In this document: positions 34,950-43,367 of the stretch, piece after piece
Position numbering within the stretch: position 1 is the first letter of the stretch
How the letters are laid out: every line of letters begins with the position of its first letter
Origin: Xanthomonas albilineans
GTDB lineage: Bacteria > Pseudomonadota > Gammaproteobacteria > Xanthomonadales > Xanthomonadaceae
DNA length: 64,000 bases
Reading direction: 5' to 3'
Assembly: GCF_002939705.1 (NCBI RefSeq)
Contig: NZ_MDCB01000011.1
Location: 62,001-126,000 of the forward strand
Made by a program: the position numbers and the translations under genes
Notes under the pieces: model-generated
The model's input: only the letters and a program-made list of their open reading frames with translations
Databases searched by the model: none
Told to the model about the DNA's origin: nothing

Positions 34950-36113
34950 TCAGCCTTGGCCGAGGGCGGCAGTGGCAACGCGGGGCTTCACCACCACCCT
35001 GGCCCCATCGCTGAGGCCCTGCTGGCCCGCCACCACCACTCGCTCGCCCGGCTTGAGTCCCTCGCCGACCAGCCACTGGTCACCCACCGCGCGCAAGGTG
35101 GTGAACTGGCGCTGGCGCACCACATCGTCGGCACCGACCACCCAGACCACGGCATTGCCACGCGGGGTGCGGTCCACCGCCGCCTGCGGCACCAGCAACG
35201 CCTTCTGACGGACGCCCTGCCCGACCAGCGCGCGCACATACATGCCAGGCAGCAATTGCACGTCGGGATTGGGGAAACGCGCGCGCAGAGTCACCGTACT
35301 GGTGGTTTCATCCACGTCGATATCGGCGAACTGCAGCATGCCTGGCAACGGGTATGTGCTGCCGTCGGAGAGCGTCAACCGCACCGGTGCGCTGGCCTGC
35401 TGCACGCCACCAGCGGCAATCGCCCGACGCAGCGCCAGGAACTGGCTGCTCGACTGGGTGATGTCCACGTTGATCGGATCCAATCGTTGAATCTTGGCAA
35501 TTGCATCGACCTGGTTGGCGGTGACCAGGGCACCCGGCGTCACCCGGGCGCGGCCGATGCGGCCACCAATCGGCGCGAGCACAGTGGCGAAACGCAGTTG
35601 CGTGCGCGCCGTGTCCAACACCGCGCGTTGCGCGTCGCGACCGGCCAACGCCTGCTTGTAGGCGGCCTGCGCGTCGTCCACGTCCTGTTGCGCGGCCAAC
35701 TGCGACTTGCCCAATGCACGGTAGCGCTCGGCGCGCAAGGTGGCAGCGGCCAGGGTCGCTTCGGTCGTGGCAAGAGTGGCCTGCGCCTGATTGACGGCGG
35801 CCTGATACAGAGTCGGTTCGATCTGGAACAGCGGCTGCCCGGCGTGCACTGTCGCCCCCTCCTCGAACAGCCGCCGGCGCAGGATGCCGCTGACCTGCGG
35901 CCTGACCTCCGACTCCTCCGAGGCGACGGTACGCCCCGCCAGTTCGACGCTCAACGCGACGCGCTGCGGCCGCAGCGTCACCACCTCGACCGTCTTCGGC
36001 GATGATGGCGGCGATACTCCACCCACCCCATTGCAACCAGCGGACACCAAAATAGCACCGGACAGGATCAAAAGCAGCGTACAGCGACGCCACCGGGCAA
36101 ATGGCGCGGGCAT
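34950..36113 (-). CDS. RND efflux periplasmic adaptor lipoprotein (AcrA/MexA family)
   Basis: A 387-residue membrane-fusion protein with lipobox LVSAGC (cysteine about residue 26). Motifs of the family follow: RVALSVELAGRTVASEESEVRPQVSGIL, an alpha-helical hairpin rich in Ala/Gln (AAVNQAQATLATTEATLAA), and the second lipoyl half (LRFATVLAPIGGRIG). It links the permease to an outer-membrane channel such as TolC or OprM, not encoded here. The promoter must lie in 36114-36180, an A+T-rich stretch. No TetR-type repressor gene sits upstream, which is often found with this operon type. Confidence 0.93.
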   Translation of the reverse strand: MPAPFARWRRCTLLLILSGAILVSAGCNGVGGVSPPSSPKTVEVVTLRPQRVALSVELAGRTVASEESEVRPQVSGILRRRLFEEGATVHAGQPLFQIEPTLYQAAVNQAQATLATTEATLAAATLRAERYRALGKSQLAAQQDVDDAQAAYKQALAGRDAQRAVLDTARTQLRFATVLAPIGGRIGRARVTPGALVTANQVDAIAKIQRLDPINVDITQSSSQFLALRRAIAAGGVQQASAPVRLTLSDGSTYPLPGMLQFADIDVDETTSTVTLRARFPNPDVQLLPGMYVRALVGQGVRQKALLVPQAAVDRTPRGNAVVWVVGADDVVRQRQFTTLRAVGDQWLVGEGLKPGERVVVAGQQGLSDGARVVVKPRVATAALGQG

Positions 36114-36179
36114 GCGCTTGATCCTGGGTAAAGAGAGGGCAATTATTTACTTTACTGAAAGACAAAAAAACATTCATGA

Positions 36180-36698
36180 AGGGACGCACAACCACTCACA
36201 CACCGCGTTTACAGACGGCCTAGCGGCTTCGCTGCGGTGCTGCAAGCGCTGCCCAAGGGGTCGACAAAAGTGCATACGGCGCGCGTCTTCCAGGACGGCG
36301 ACCACGTCTTCGCACACACGGAATACGACTTCTTTGGCCCGAAGATCGGTTTCGACATCTTCCGCTTTGGAAACGGCAAAATCCTCGAGCACTGGGACAA
36401 TCTGCAAGCGAAGCCGACCACTCGCACTCCAAGTGGACGCTCGGTGATCGACGAACCGACAACGGCAGAGGACCTCGACAAAACCCAGGCAAACAAGACG
36501 CTGGTGGCTGCATTCGTCGACGACATTCTGATCCACGATCGGCTGGAGCGGCTAGCCGGCTACTTCGGCGGCGACCACTATCTCCAGCATAACCCGCAGG
36601 TCGGCAGCGGCGCGAGCGACCATGGCGCATGGCGATTCGGCCCATCGTTACCGCACCGCACACAAGCGATTCTTGGCGAAGGCAATGATGCGACACGC
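36180..36698 (+). pseudogene. SnoaL-like (NTF2-fold) protein, truncated at both ends
   Basis: The reading frame contains a clear fragment of a two-domain SnoaL-like protein: GFAAVLQALPKGSTKVHTARV, HTEYDFFGPKIGFDIFRF, GKILEHWDNLQ, then linker TAEDLDKTQANKTLVAAFVDDIL and the second half GGDHYLQHNPQVGSG up to ILGEGND. The first 45 or so residues, including the first YIQHNP motif, are missing and no good start exists. An internal block between the second HNP motif and ILGEGND looks shortened. After ILGEGND the frame runs into the 3' end of selO in nonsense sequence. It is a decayed gene, with the RND operon promoter next to its broken 5' end. Confidence 0.75.
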
Positions 36699-36718
36699 CC
36701 CGATGCACGCCTATGCGC

Positions 36719-38290
36719 TCAGGAACTGCACGACAGCATCGAACAGCCGGCGCGGGTCCGCGCCCAATCCGGACGCCGCGCCGCGAAGGCCTCGCGTCCA
36801 GGCTGATCGTCGTATGGACGACGCATCACCTCCAGCAATTCGGCGATACCCGCAGTATCGCCCTGCTCCGCGCGATCAATCGCCTGCTGCGCCAGGTAAT
36901 TGCGCAGCACGTAGCGCGGGTTGGCTGCACGCATCTTTGCCGCGCGCACCGATGCCGACAGCGGGTCCCGCCCTAGGCGCTGCGCGTAGCGCTGCAGCCA
37001 CGACTCGAACATCGCCGCCTGCGCGGCCAACTGCGCCGGGTCGTAGAACGCGCCGGCCAGCGCCGCCAATGCCTGCGCAGGTGTCCCCGCCTGCAGCGGC
37101 TGCGCGCTCAGACCGCGAAACCAGAGGGTCATATCTACCTCGGCCTGCTGCAGCAATGCCAGCAAGTCACGCATCAGCGTCAAGTCCTCGTCCTCGCACT
37201 TGGCCAGACCGAGCTTGGCCGCGGTGGTATCGCGCTCGGCTTGCGCGTATTCGGCGCTGAACCGCATCAGACCATCCTGCAACGGCGCAACCTCGTCGAA
37301 CAACGGCACCAGCGCCTGCGCCAACCGCCCCAGGTTCCAGTACGCCACCTGCGGCTGGGTACCGAAACGATAACGACGCCCCTGCGCATCGGTGGTATTG
37401 GGGGTCCAGTCCGGGTCGTAATTGTCGATCCAACCGTAGGGACCATAATCCAAGGTCAGCCCCAGGATCGACATGTTGTCGGTATTCATCACCCCATGCA
37501 CGAATCCCACCCGCATCCAATGCGCGACCATATGCGCCGTGCGCACGCAGATGTCGGCGAACCAATCGGCATAGCGGTCGTTTCCGCTTGCCTGCAGGTG
37601 CGGAAAATCGCGCGCGATCACGAAGTCGGCCAAGCGCCTTAGCAAGCGCGTGTCGCCGCGCGCGGCAGGCAACTCGAAACTGCCGAAGCGCACGAACGAG
37701 GGCGCCACCCGGCATACCACCGCCCCCGGCTCGGGGCGCGGATGGCCGTCGTAGAACATGTCGCGCACCACCGTCTCGCCGGTACCGACCAGGCTCAACG
37801 CGCGCGTGGTGGGCACACCAAGGTGATGCATCGCCTCACTGCACAGGAATTCGCGGATCGACGAACGTAGCACCGCCCGTCCGTCGCCGCCGCGCGAATA
37901 CGGGGTGGGCCCAGCGCCCTTGAGTTGCAGTTCCCAACGTCGTCCATCTTCGCCCAGCGCCTCGCCCAGGGCGATCGCACGGCCATCGCCCAGCTGCCCG
38001 GCCCAATGCCCGAACTGGTGCCCGCCGTAGTTCGCCGCATACGGTCGCATGCCCGCATCGCAAGCATTGCCGCCAAACACTGCGGCGAAGTGCGGCGCCA
38101 GCACCTCCTGTTCCGACAATCCGAGCATGGCCGCAACCTCGCGCGAGTATGCCAACAGTTGCGGCGCCGGCACCGACGTCGGCGCGACCTGCGACCACAG
38201 CGCGCCCAGCACCTCACGGCGGCGCAGGCTGGTTTCCGGGTCACCCGGCAATTCGGCGGTGAATCGATTGTCAAAGCACAAGGGTGGCAT
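36719..38290 (-). CDS. selO: Protein adenylyltransferase SelO
   Basis: A 523-residue pseudokinase-fold enzyme that AMPylates proteins in the oxidative-stress response. Characteristic blocks include [63 protein letters not shown] and [26 protein letters not shown] (active site Asn/Asp). The C-terminus GCSMLSCSS keeps the CxxxxC-type tail; eukaryotic SelO has selenocysteine there. Full length. On the other strand it faces the esterase lipoprotein gene. Confidence 0.95.
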   Translation of the reverse strand: MPPLCFDNRFTAELPGDPETSLRRREVLGALWSQVAPTSVPAPQLLAYSREVAAMLGLSEQEVLAPHFAAVFGGNACDAGMRPYAANYGGHQFGHWAGQLGDGRAIALGEALGEDGRRWELQLKGAGPTPYSRGGDGRAVLRSSIREFLCSEAMHHLGVPTTRALSLVGTGETVVRDMFYDGHPRPEPGAVVCRVAPSFVRFGSFELPAARGDTRLLRRLADFVIARDFPHLQASGNDRYADWFADICVRTAHMVAHWMRVGFVHGVMNTDNMSILGLTLDYGPYGWIDNYDPDWTPNTTDAQGRRYRFGTQPQVAYWNLGRLAQALVPLFDEVAPLQDGLMRFSAEYAQAERDTTAAKLGLAKCEDEDLTLMRDLLALLQQAEVDMTLWFRGLSAQPLQAGTPAQALAALAGAFYDPAQLAAQAAMFESWLQRYAQRLGRDPLSASVRAAKMRAANPRYVLRNYLAQQAIDRAEQGDTAGIAELLEVMRRPYDDQPGREAFAARRPDWARTRAGCSMLSCSS

Positions 38291-38586
38291 GCCACCAGCT
38301 TAGAGGCAGCGGGCGCCAGCGCCAAACTGGAATCGTGCGGCGCTGGTTCGTCGCGTACGCGACACGACCACGCTATGCGACGGCGCAGGCCACGAACCAC
38401 CGCGCGGATGCGCAACGTCGCGCGCGCACCGGCAGGACCACCAACCCCGTTCCACCGCGAAAACCGCGGCGCAAATTGCATACCAAGATGGTCCACCTGC
38501 ACCACGGCGGCCCGCCCATGGCGCTGTACACTCTTCGCTGACATCCCACTAACGCATCCTTACAGCCTTTTTCAGGCATCCATTCC

Positions 38587-39480
38587 ATGTCAGATCATCC
38601 GTTGCGGCTACGCTGGCCACGCCACCTACTGATCGCAGCATCCACTCTACTGGTCTCGGCCTGCAGCAGCGTCTTCTTCGCCGGCCTCAATGCAGGTTCC
38701 TCGCGTCATGGATTGACCGAGCAGCGCGGAATCGTGTACGACCCCGCCAACGGCCTGGCGCTGGACGTCTACCGGCCGGTGGTCACACAGGACGCGCCAG
38801 TCGTGGTGTTCTTCCACGGCGGCACCTGGAAGCACGGAACCCGTCAGCAATACCGCTGGGCCGGGGAAGCGCTGGCACGGCACGGCGTGGTCGCAATCGT
38901 GCCCGATTATCGCAAGTATCCGCAGGTAAGCCTCGACGGCTTCATGCACGACGCCGCCGCCGCGGTGGCATGGAGCCAGCGCCATGCCACCGAATACGGC
39001 GGCGATCCACGACAACTGGTCCTGATGGGCCACTCCGCCGGTGCGCACATGGCCGCACTGCTCGCCACCGACGGCCACTGGCTACGGTCGCATGGCATGT
39101 CCCCACGGCAACTGTGCGGCTTGGTCGGGCTCGCTGGCCCCTACGATTTCCTACCACTGACCGATCCCGACCTGATCGCTATATTCGGTCACGATCCCAC
39201 GCAGCAGCAGCGCTCACAGCCGGTGGCGTTCGTCGATGGCGACGAGCCACCGGCGCTATTGCTGCACGGCGACGCCGACAAGACCGTGCAAGCGCGCAAC
39301 AGCAAGTCGCTACAGGCGGCGTTGCAGGGCGTTGGCGTGCCGGCCGAACTCAAGACCTATCCCGGCGTCAGCCACATGGGCCTGTTGCTGGCGCTACGCA
39401 AGGACGATCCGGCGCTACCGGTCATGACCGACAGCATTGCCTTCGTGCGCCGCTGTGCGGCCCGCCCTGCGCAGCCCTGA
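38587..39480 (+). CDS. Alpha/beta-hydrolase (esterase/lipase-like) lipoprotein
   Basis: A 297-residue serine hydrolase with a lipobox (LLVSAC, cysteine about residue 20). Oxyanion motif VVVFFHGGTWKHG, nucleophile elbow LVLMGHSAGAHMAAL, an Asp in LLHGDADKTV and a His in YPGVSHMGLL complete the catalytic triad. The family (HSL/Est-like, COG0657 style) hydrolyses short-chain esters. Its location should be the envelope. It is divergent from selO with a 296-base gap holding no other recognisable gene. Confidence 0.88.
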   Translation: MSDHPLRLRWPRHLLIAASTLLVSACSSVFFAGLNAGSSRHGLTEQRGIVYDPANGLALDVYRPVVTQDAPVVVFFHGGTWKHGTRQQYRWAGEALARHGVVAIVPDYRKYPQVSLDGFMHDAAAAVAWSQRHATEYGGDPRQLVLMGHSAGAHMAALLATDGHWLRSHGMSPRQLCGLVGLAGPYDFLPLTDPDLIAIFGHDPTQQQRSQPVAFVDGDEPPALLLHGDADKTVQARNSKSLQAALQGVGVPAELKTYPGVSHMGLLLALRKDDPALPVMTDSIAFVRRCAARPAQP

Positions 39481-39521
39481 ACCGGCATGACTAGGCGCAG
39501 GTGCGCACCGCCAACCCAGGC

Positions 39522-40217
39522 TCAGCCATCCGCCCCCGCACCGAGCAAAGCGAACGCGCCGCCCTGCTGCAGCGCGCGCAGATAAGCAGGGCGCTGCTCG
39601 ATCCGCTGCACGAACCCGGCCAGGTTCGGATGTGCGTGCAGGCCGATGCGCGCCGCCGCCGCTTGAATCGGGAAACTCATCTGCACATCGGCGGCGGTGA
39701 AGCGATCGCCGACGAACCAACCGGTCGCTGCCAGTTCTCGCTCCATCCAGTCCAGGTGCAGAGTCAACTGCGGCCCGACGAACCCCTCCACGGCCTTGTC
39801 GACAATGGCCTTGGCGATCGGGCGCGCGAAGAATGGCATCTTCGCCGAACGGATCCGCCCGAACACCAGGCTCATCAGCAGCGGCGGCATCGCCGAGCCC
39901 TCGGCGTAGTGCATCCAGTAACGGTAGCGCAGCTGCTCGGGCGAATCCAACGGCTGCAGCGGCGGCGACAGCCTGCGTTCGCTGTCGTAGCGGTCCACCA
40001 GATAGTCCAGGATCGCGCCCGATTCGGCGAGGACGTAACCCTCGTCCACCAACACCGGCGACTTGCCCAGCGGATGGATCGCGCGCAGTTCGGGCGGCGC
40101 CAGCATGGTCCGAGGGTCACGCTGGTACTTGACCACCTGGTACGGCAGCACCAGCTCCTCCAACAACCACAACACACGCTGCGACCGGGACTGATTGAGG
40201 TGATGCACGGCGATCAT
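39522..40217 (-). CDS. Glutathione S-transferase family protein
   Basis: A 231-residue GST starting at 40217. The thioredoxin-like N-terminal domain has VHHLNQSRSQRVLWLLEELVLPY (active Ser/Asn region), the cis-Pro motif LGKSPVLVD and SGAILDYLVDRY (Glu-Ser equivalent AESGAI). The all-helical C-terminal domain carries GWFVGDRFTAADVQMSFPI. Conjugates or reduces electrophiles with glutathione; natural substrate unknown. It is convergent with the esterase gene. Confidence 0.92.
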   Translation of the reverse strand: MIAVHHLNQSRSQRVLWLLEELVLPYQVVKYQRDPRTMLAPPELRAIHPLGKSPVLVDEGYVLAESGAILDYLVDRYDSERRLSPPLQPLDSPEQLRYRYWMHYAEGSAMPPLLMSLVFGRIRSAKMPFFARPIAKAIVDKAVEGFVGPQLTLHLDWMERELAATGWFVGDRFTAADVQMSFPIQAAAARIGLHAHPNLAGFVQRIEQRPAYLRALQQGGAFALLGAGADG

Positions 40218-40348
40218 GGCAACGGCTCCGACAACACGAAGACCGCCATGGTAGCCCCGCGTGGCAGGGTTGCCGGCGCAACATACGCGAACACCGCGCC
40301 ACCGACGTTGCGACCGCGGGCCTGCGCGGCTCTTGCGGCAAGGGCGCA

Positions 40349-40384
40349 AAAACGAAAACGCCGGAAGCTTGCGCTCCCGGCGTT
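40349..40384 (-). terminator. Rho-independent terminator of the second cold-shock gene
   Basis: On the minus strand AACGCCGG...CCGGCGTT (40357-40384) forms an 8-base stem, followed by TTTTCGTTTTTG. This is a good intrinsic terminator 27 bases beyond the csp stop. Confidence 0.85.
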
Positions 40385-40410
40385 AGGCGACCTTGCGGTG
40401 GCAGACGTCC

Positions 40411-40656
40411 TTAGACGACCTGCACCTGGTCAGCCTGCATGCCCTTCTGGCCCTGGACAGCGACAAAGCTCACCTTCTGGCCTTCCTGCAACGACTTGAA
40501 GCCGGTGCCCTGGATCGCGCGGAAATGCACGAACAGGTCGCTGAGATCGGTGCCGGCTTCCGGGGTGATGAAACCGAAACCCTTGGCATCGTTGAACCAC
40601 TTTACAGTGCCCTGAAGGCGACGACCCTGGGTAGAACCTGCGTTTTGTGCGCTCAT
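40411..40656 (-). CDS. Cold-shock protein (CspA family), second copy
   Basis: An 81-residue cold-shock domain protein with RNP1 KGFGFITP and the [30 protein letters not shown] block. Compared with the copy at 9423-9644, it has an 8-residue N-terminal extension ([14 protein letters not shown]) and an extra TDLSDL loop. An AGGAG lies upstream. The 5' region contains the second copy of a 67-base element shared with the other csp gene. Confidence 0.95.
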   Translation of the reverse strand: MSAQNAGSTQGRRLQGTVKWFNDAKGFGFITPEAGTDLSDLFVHFRAIQGTGFKSLQEGQKVSFVAVQGQKGMQADQVQVV

Positions 40657-41071
40657 TACAAACTCCTGAAACTATTGATAAATTAAGAAATCGCAGCCAC
40701 CGGAGATCGGGGCCGAGACTGAGTTGCAGGCGTTTGTAAAGCGGAACGATGAAGCGGATCTGAGGATCTACTGCACCAAGCCACGATTCACGGTGACTCT
40801 AGCAAACACAGTGAGGTCACTGTACGCGGATAGCAGTCAAAAAGCGACAATTTTATGTAGACAAAGTGCTCGAAATCACAGTAATAACTGTACGGAACTC
40901 TAAAGTCAGGCATGAAACAGCCGATCTTCTTGCTGATATCCGTGCATGCTCTGGCTCATCAGCAGGCGAGCAAAAGCGGCAATGAGGCGCCCGGCGCGTT
41001 GAAACGCAACCAAACGTCGGATCGGCGACAGTCACGCAGTATCATAGCCGCCCTTCGCCACCGGTCGACGC
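40657..41071. other. Upstream region of csp and yaeQ
   Basis: This 415-base stretch is A+T-richer than its surroundings (especially 40657-40700 and 40820-40920). It holds the csp leader with the conserved element and, to the right, the promoter of yaeQ. No gene is supported. Confidence 0.5.
40745..40811 (-). promoter_or_regulatory. Conserved 67-base element upstream of the cold-shock gene (copy B)
   Basis: Matches 9728-9794 at 56 of 67 positions and sits at almost the same distance (89-155 bases) from its csp start. Conservation in both copies with divergent flanks suggests a functional promoter or leader element. Confidence 0.7.
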
Positions 41072-41617
41072 ATGGCCCTCACCGCCACACTCCGCAAAGC
41101 GGAACTGCAAATCTCCGACATGGACCGCGCTTACTACGCAGCGCACTCCTTGACCCTGGCCCAGCACCCATCCGAGACCGACCAGCGTCTGATGGCACGG
41201 CTGCTCGCCTTCGCACTCTACGCCGAAGACCGCCTGCTGTTCGGCAAAGGCCTAAGCAGCGACGACGAGCCGGATCTGTGGCGGATGGACTATACCGGCG
41301 CGATCGAGCAATGGATCGAAGTCGGCCAACCCGACGAATCACGGCTGCGTAAGGCCTGTGGCCGCGCCCGGGCGGTGATCGTGGTCAATTACGGCGGTCG
41401 CGCAGCGGATATCTGGTGGGACAAGAACGCCAGTGCGCTGCTCAAGCTCAAGCCGGTGCAGGTGATCGACCTGCCCGCCGATGCGATTGCCGCCGCCGCC
41501 GCGCTGATCGAGCGCAGCATGCGCTTCGATGTGGTCATCCAGGACAGCGAGGTGCAGTTGCTGGGCGACAACGGCAGCGTCACGTTCACCCCGACGGTAC
41601 GCAAAGCCGCGGCATGA
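41072..41617 (+). CDS. yaeQ: YaeQ family protein
   Basis: A 181-residue protein with the YaeQ pattern: ALTATLRKAELQISDMDRAYY at the start, SETDQRLMARLLAFALYAEDRLLFGKGLSSDDEPDLW in the middle and a C-terminal FDVVIQDSEVQLLGD. The fold resembles PD-(D/E)XK nucleases but the biochemical activity is unclear. Its stop overlaps the start of the next gene by ATGA, so the two are probably translated together. Confidence 0.92.
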   Translation: MALTATLRKAELQISDMDRAYYAAHSLTLAQHPSETDQRLMARLLAFALYAEDRLLFGKGLSSDDEPDLWRMDYTGAIEQWIEVGQPDESRLRKACGRARAVIVVNYGGRAADIWWDKNASALLKLKPVQVIDLPADAIAAAAALIERSMRFDVVIQDSEVQLLGDNGSVTFTPTVRKAAA

Positions 41618-42810
41618 ACGCGACATCTGCGCCGATCCGCACCGATGTCGCGGTGATCGGCGCCGGCGCCGCCGGGCTGATGTGTGCGCTCACCGCTGGC
41701 CAGCGCGGCCGCCGGGTACGGGTGATCGAGCACGCCAACAAGGTCGGCAAGAAAATCTTGATGTCCGGTGGTGGACGCTGCAACTTCACCAACACCGGCA
41801 CCGGCCCTGACAACTTCCTCTCCGCCAACCCACATTTCTGCAAGTCGGCGCTGGCGCGGTATCGTCCAGCCGATTTCGTTCAGATGGTCGAACGCCACGG
41901 CATCACTTACCACGAGAAGGAACTTGGCCAGCTGTTCTGCGATATCTCCTCCAAGCAAATCGTGCGCATGTTGGTGGAGGAATGCGACGCGGCCGGGGTG
42001 AACCTGCGCACCCAGTGCAGCGTGCACCGCGTGGAACGCGGCGGCGACGGGTTCCACCTCGATACCGACGACGGCCCGGTGCATACCGCCGCACTGGTGG
42101 TGGCCAGCGGCGGCCTCTCCATTCCAAGCCTGGGCGCCAGCGGCTTCGGTTATGCACTGGCCCGCCAGTTCGGTCACGCCGTGCTGCCAACCCGCGCCGG
42201 GCTTGTGCCACTGACCCTTAGCGGCAAACATCAAGAACGCCTGCACGACCTCTCCGGACTGGCGCTGCCAGTGGAGGCCAGTTGCAACGGCGCCAGCTTC
42301 CGCAACTTCATGCTGATCACCCACCGCGGCATCAGCGGCCCGGCGATCCTGCAAATCTCATCATATTGGCAGCCGGGCGACGATCTGCGCCTGGACCTGC
42401 TTCCCGGCCAGGATGCGGCCGCCTGGCTGCGCGCGCAAAAGCGCCTGCGTGGCGCCGCCGAGCTACGCACCGTGCTGGGCGACGCCCTACCGCGCCGCTT
42501 CGCGCAGCGCCTGTGCGAGGTGTGGCTGCCGGACAAACCAGTACGCCAACTGGACGAACCGCAGTTGCGTGCCACGGCCGCGCTGCTCGGCGCGTGGCCG
42601 CTGGTGGCCAGCGGCACCGAGGGCTATCGCACCGCCGAGGTCACCCTGGGCGGGGTGGATACCGACGAGGTGTCCTCGACGACGATGGAATCGCGCAGAA
42701 TTCCCGGCCTGTACTTCGTCGGCGAGGTACTGGACGTGAGCGGCTGGCTAGGCGGCTACAACTTCCAATGGGCCTGGGCCTCCGGCCACGCCGCCGGTAG
42801 CGCGGCCTGA
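41614..42810 (+). CDS. HI0933/YhiN-type FAD-dependent oxidoreductase
   Basis: The 398-residue flavoprotein starts at 41614, overlapping yaeQ by four bases. The dinucleotide-binding motif is VIGAGAAGLMCALTAG (residues 14-29). Family signatures follow: KKILMSGGGRCNFTN, YHEKELGQLFCDI, GGLSIPSLGASGFGY and the C-terminal VGEVLDVSGWLGGYNFQWAWASG. No substrate is known for this widespread family. Confidence 0.92.
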   Translation: MNATSAPIRTDVAVIGAGAAGLMCALTAGQRGRRVRVIEHANKVGKKILMSGGGRCNFTNTGTGPDNFLSANPHFCKSALARYRPADFVQMVERHGITYHEKELGQLFCDISSKQIVRMLVEECDAAGVNLRTQCSVHRVERGGDGFHLDTDDGPVHTAALVVASGGLSIPSLGASGFGYALARQFGHAVLPTRAGLVPLTLSGKHQERLHDLSGLALPVEASCNGASFRNFMLITHRGISGPAILQISSYWQPGDDLRLDLLPGQDAAAWLRAQKRLRGAAELRTVLGDALPRRFAQRLCEVWLPDKPVRQLDEPQLRATAALLGAWPLVASGTEGYRTAEVTLGGVDTDEVSSTTMESRRIPGLYFVGEVLDVSGWLGGYNFQWAWASGHAAGSAA

Positions 42811-42953
42811 GTACATTCCTCTAGACGAGATGCCGACGCACACTGCCGACACGCAAGCCCGCGCGATGGCATACGCAACGCAAGCCATCGTGAATCGCCC
42901 CGTGTGTTCTAGAAATCTCAGTGCCATGGAAAATGGCAAGCCCGAAGGTGTCC

Positions 42954-43307
42954 ATGAGCAACAAGCGTAATGCGGATGGTTTCAAGATAGAAGCGGTTCG
43001 CCAATTGACCAATCGCGGGCTCAAGGTGGCTAAGAGCGACCAACAAAACGACTGAGCAACCGCCTTGTGGGTGCGGACGGCGTGCAGGAACCGTAATGCA
43101 CGCGTGGTTCATGAGGATTCCGAGTACCGAGCGCGACATCTTTAAAAAGGCCGCAGCCCACTTTACCAAGTGGTAAAGGCAACGCACGCCTTCATTCAGA
43201 CGTATTGTCGGAAATTCAGGCAGAGCGCGATGTACAGGGTGCTGCGTGTGAATCGGTCCGGCTACTACGCTTGGCTGTGCCGGCCGGGCGAGATACAGAT
43301 TTTCTGA
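42954..43307 (+). pseudogene. IS3-family transposase remnant (OrfA and OrfB fragments)
   Basis: Fragments in the order expected for IS3 are visible. The OrfA N-terminus MSNKRNADGFKIEAVRQLTNRG starts at 42954, and an OrfA tail ERDIFKKAAAHFTKW (stop) lies near 43128-43176. An OrfB start AFIQTYCRKFRQSAMYRVLRVNRSGYYAWLCRP runs from 43195 to 43307. Between the OrfA fragments, at 43033-43129, a degenerate copy of the 145-base inverted-repeat element replaces transposase sequence. No terminal repeats or full transposase remain, so it cannot move by itself. Confidence 0.8.
43033..43129. repeat. Degenerate copy of the inverted-repeat element (copy 2)
   Basis: The left end (43033-43050) matches the 18-base terminal repeat of the 49063 copy at 14 positions. 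Internal blocks GCGGACGGCGTGCAGGAACCG and CATGAGGATTCCGAGTACCG match the corresponding parts of that copy. The right end is missing. Confidence 0.65.
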
Positions 43308-43367
43308 GCTGGCGCATGGACGCCACGACGGCCCTCGTGTATTAAGATTCCACTCTTGGAGTTCAGA

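Noticed and set aside
33915-36005. 696-codon open frame opposite the RND genes
   Set aside because: Antisense of the permease and adaptor genes; no plausible domain.
42811-43367. Complete insertion sequence
   Set aside because: Only transposase fragments are present, no terminal repeats or target duplication were found; recorded as a remnant.
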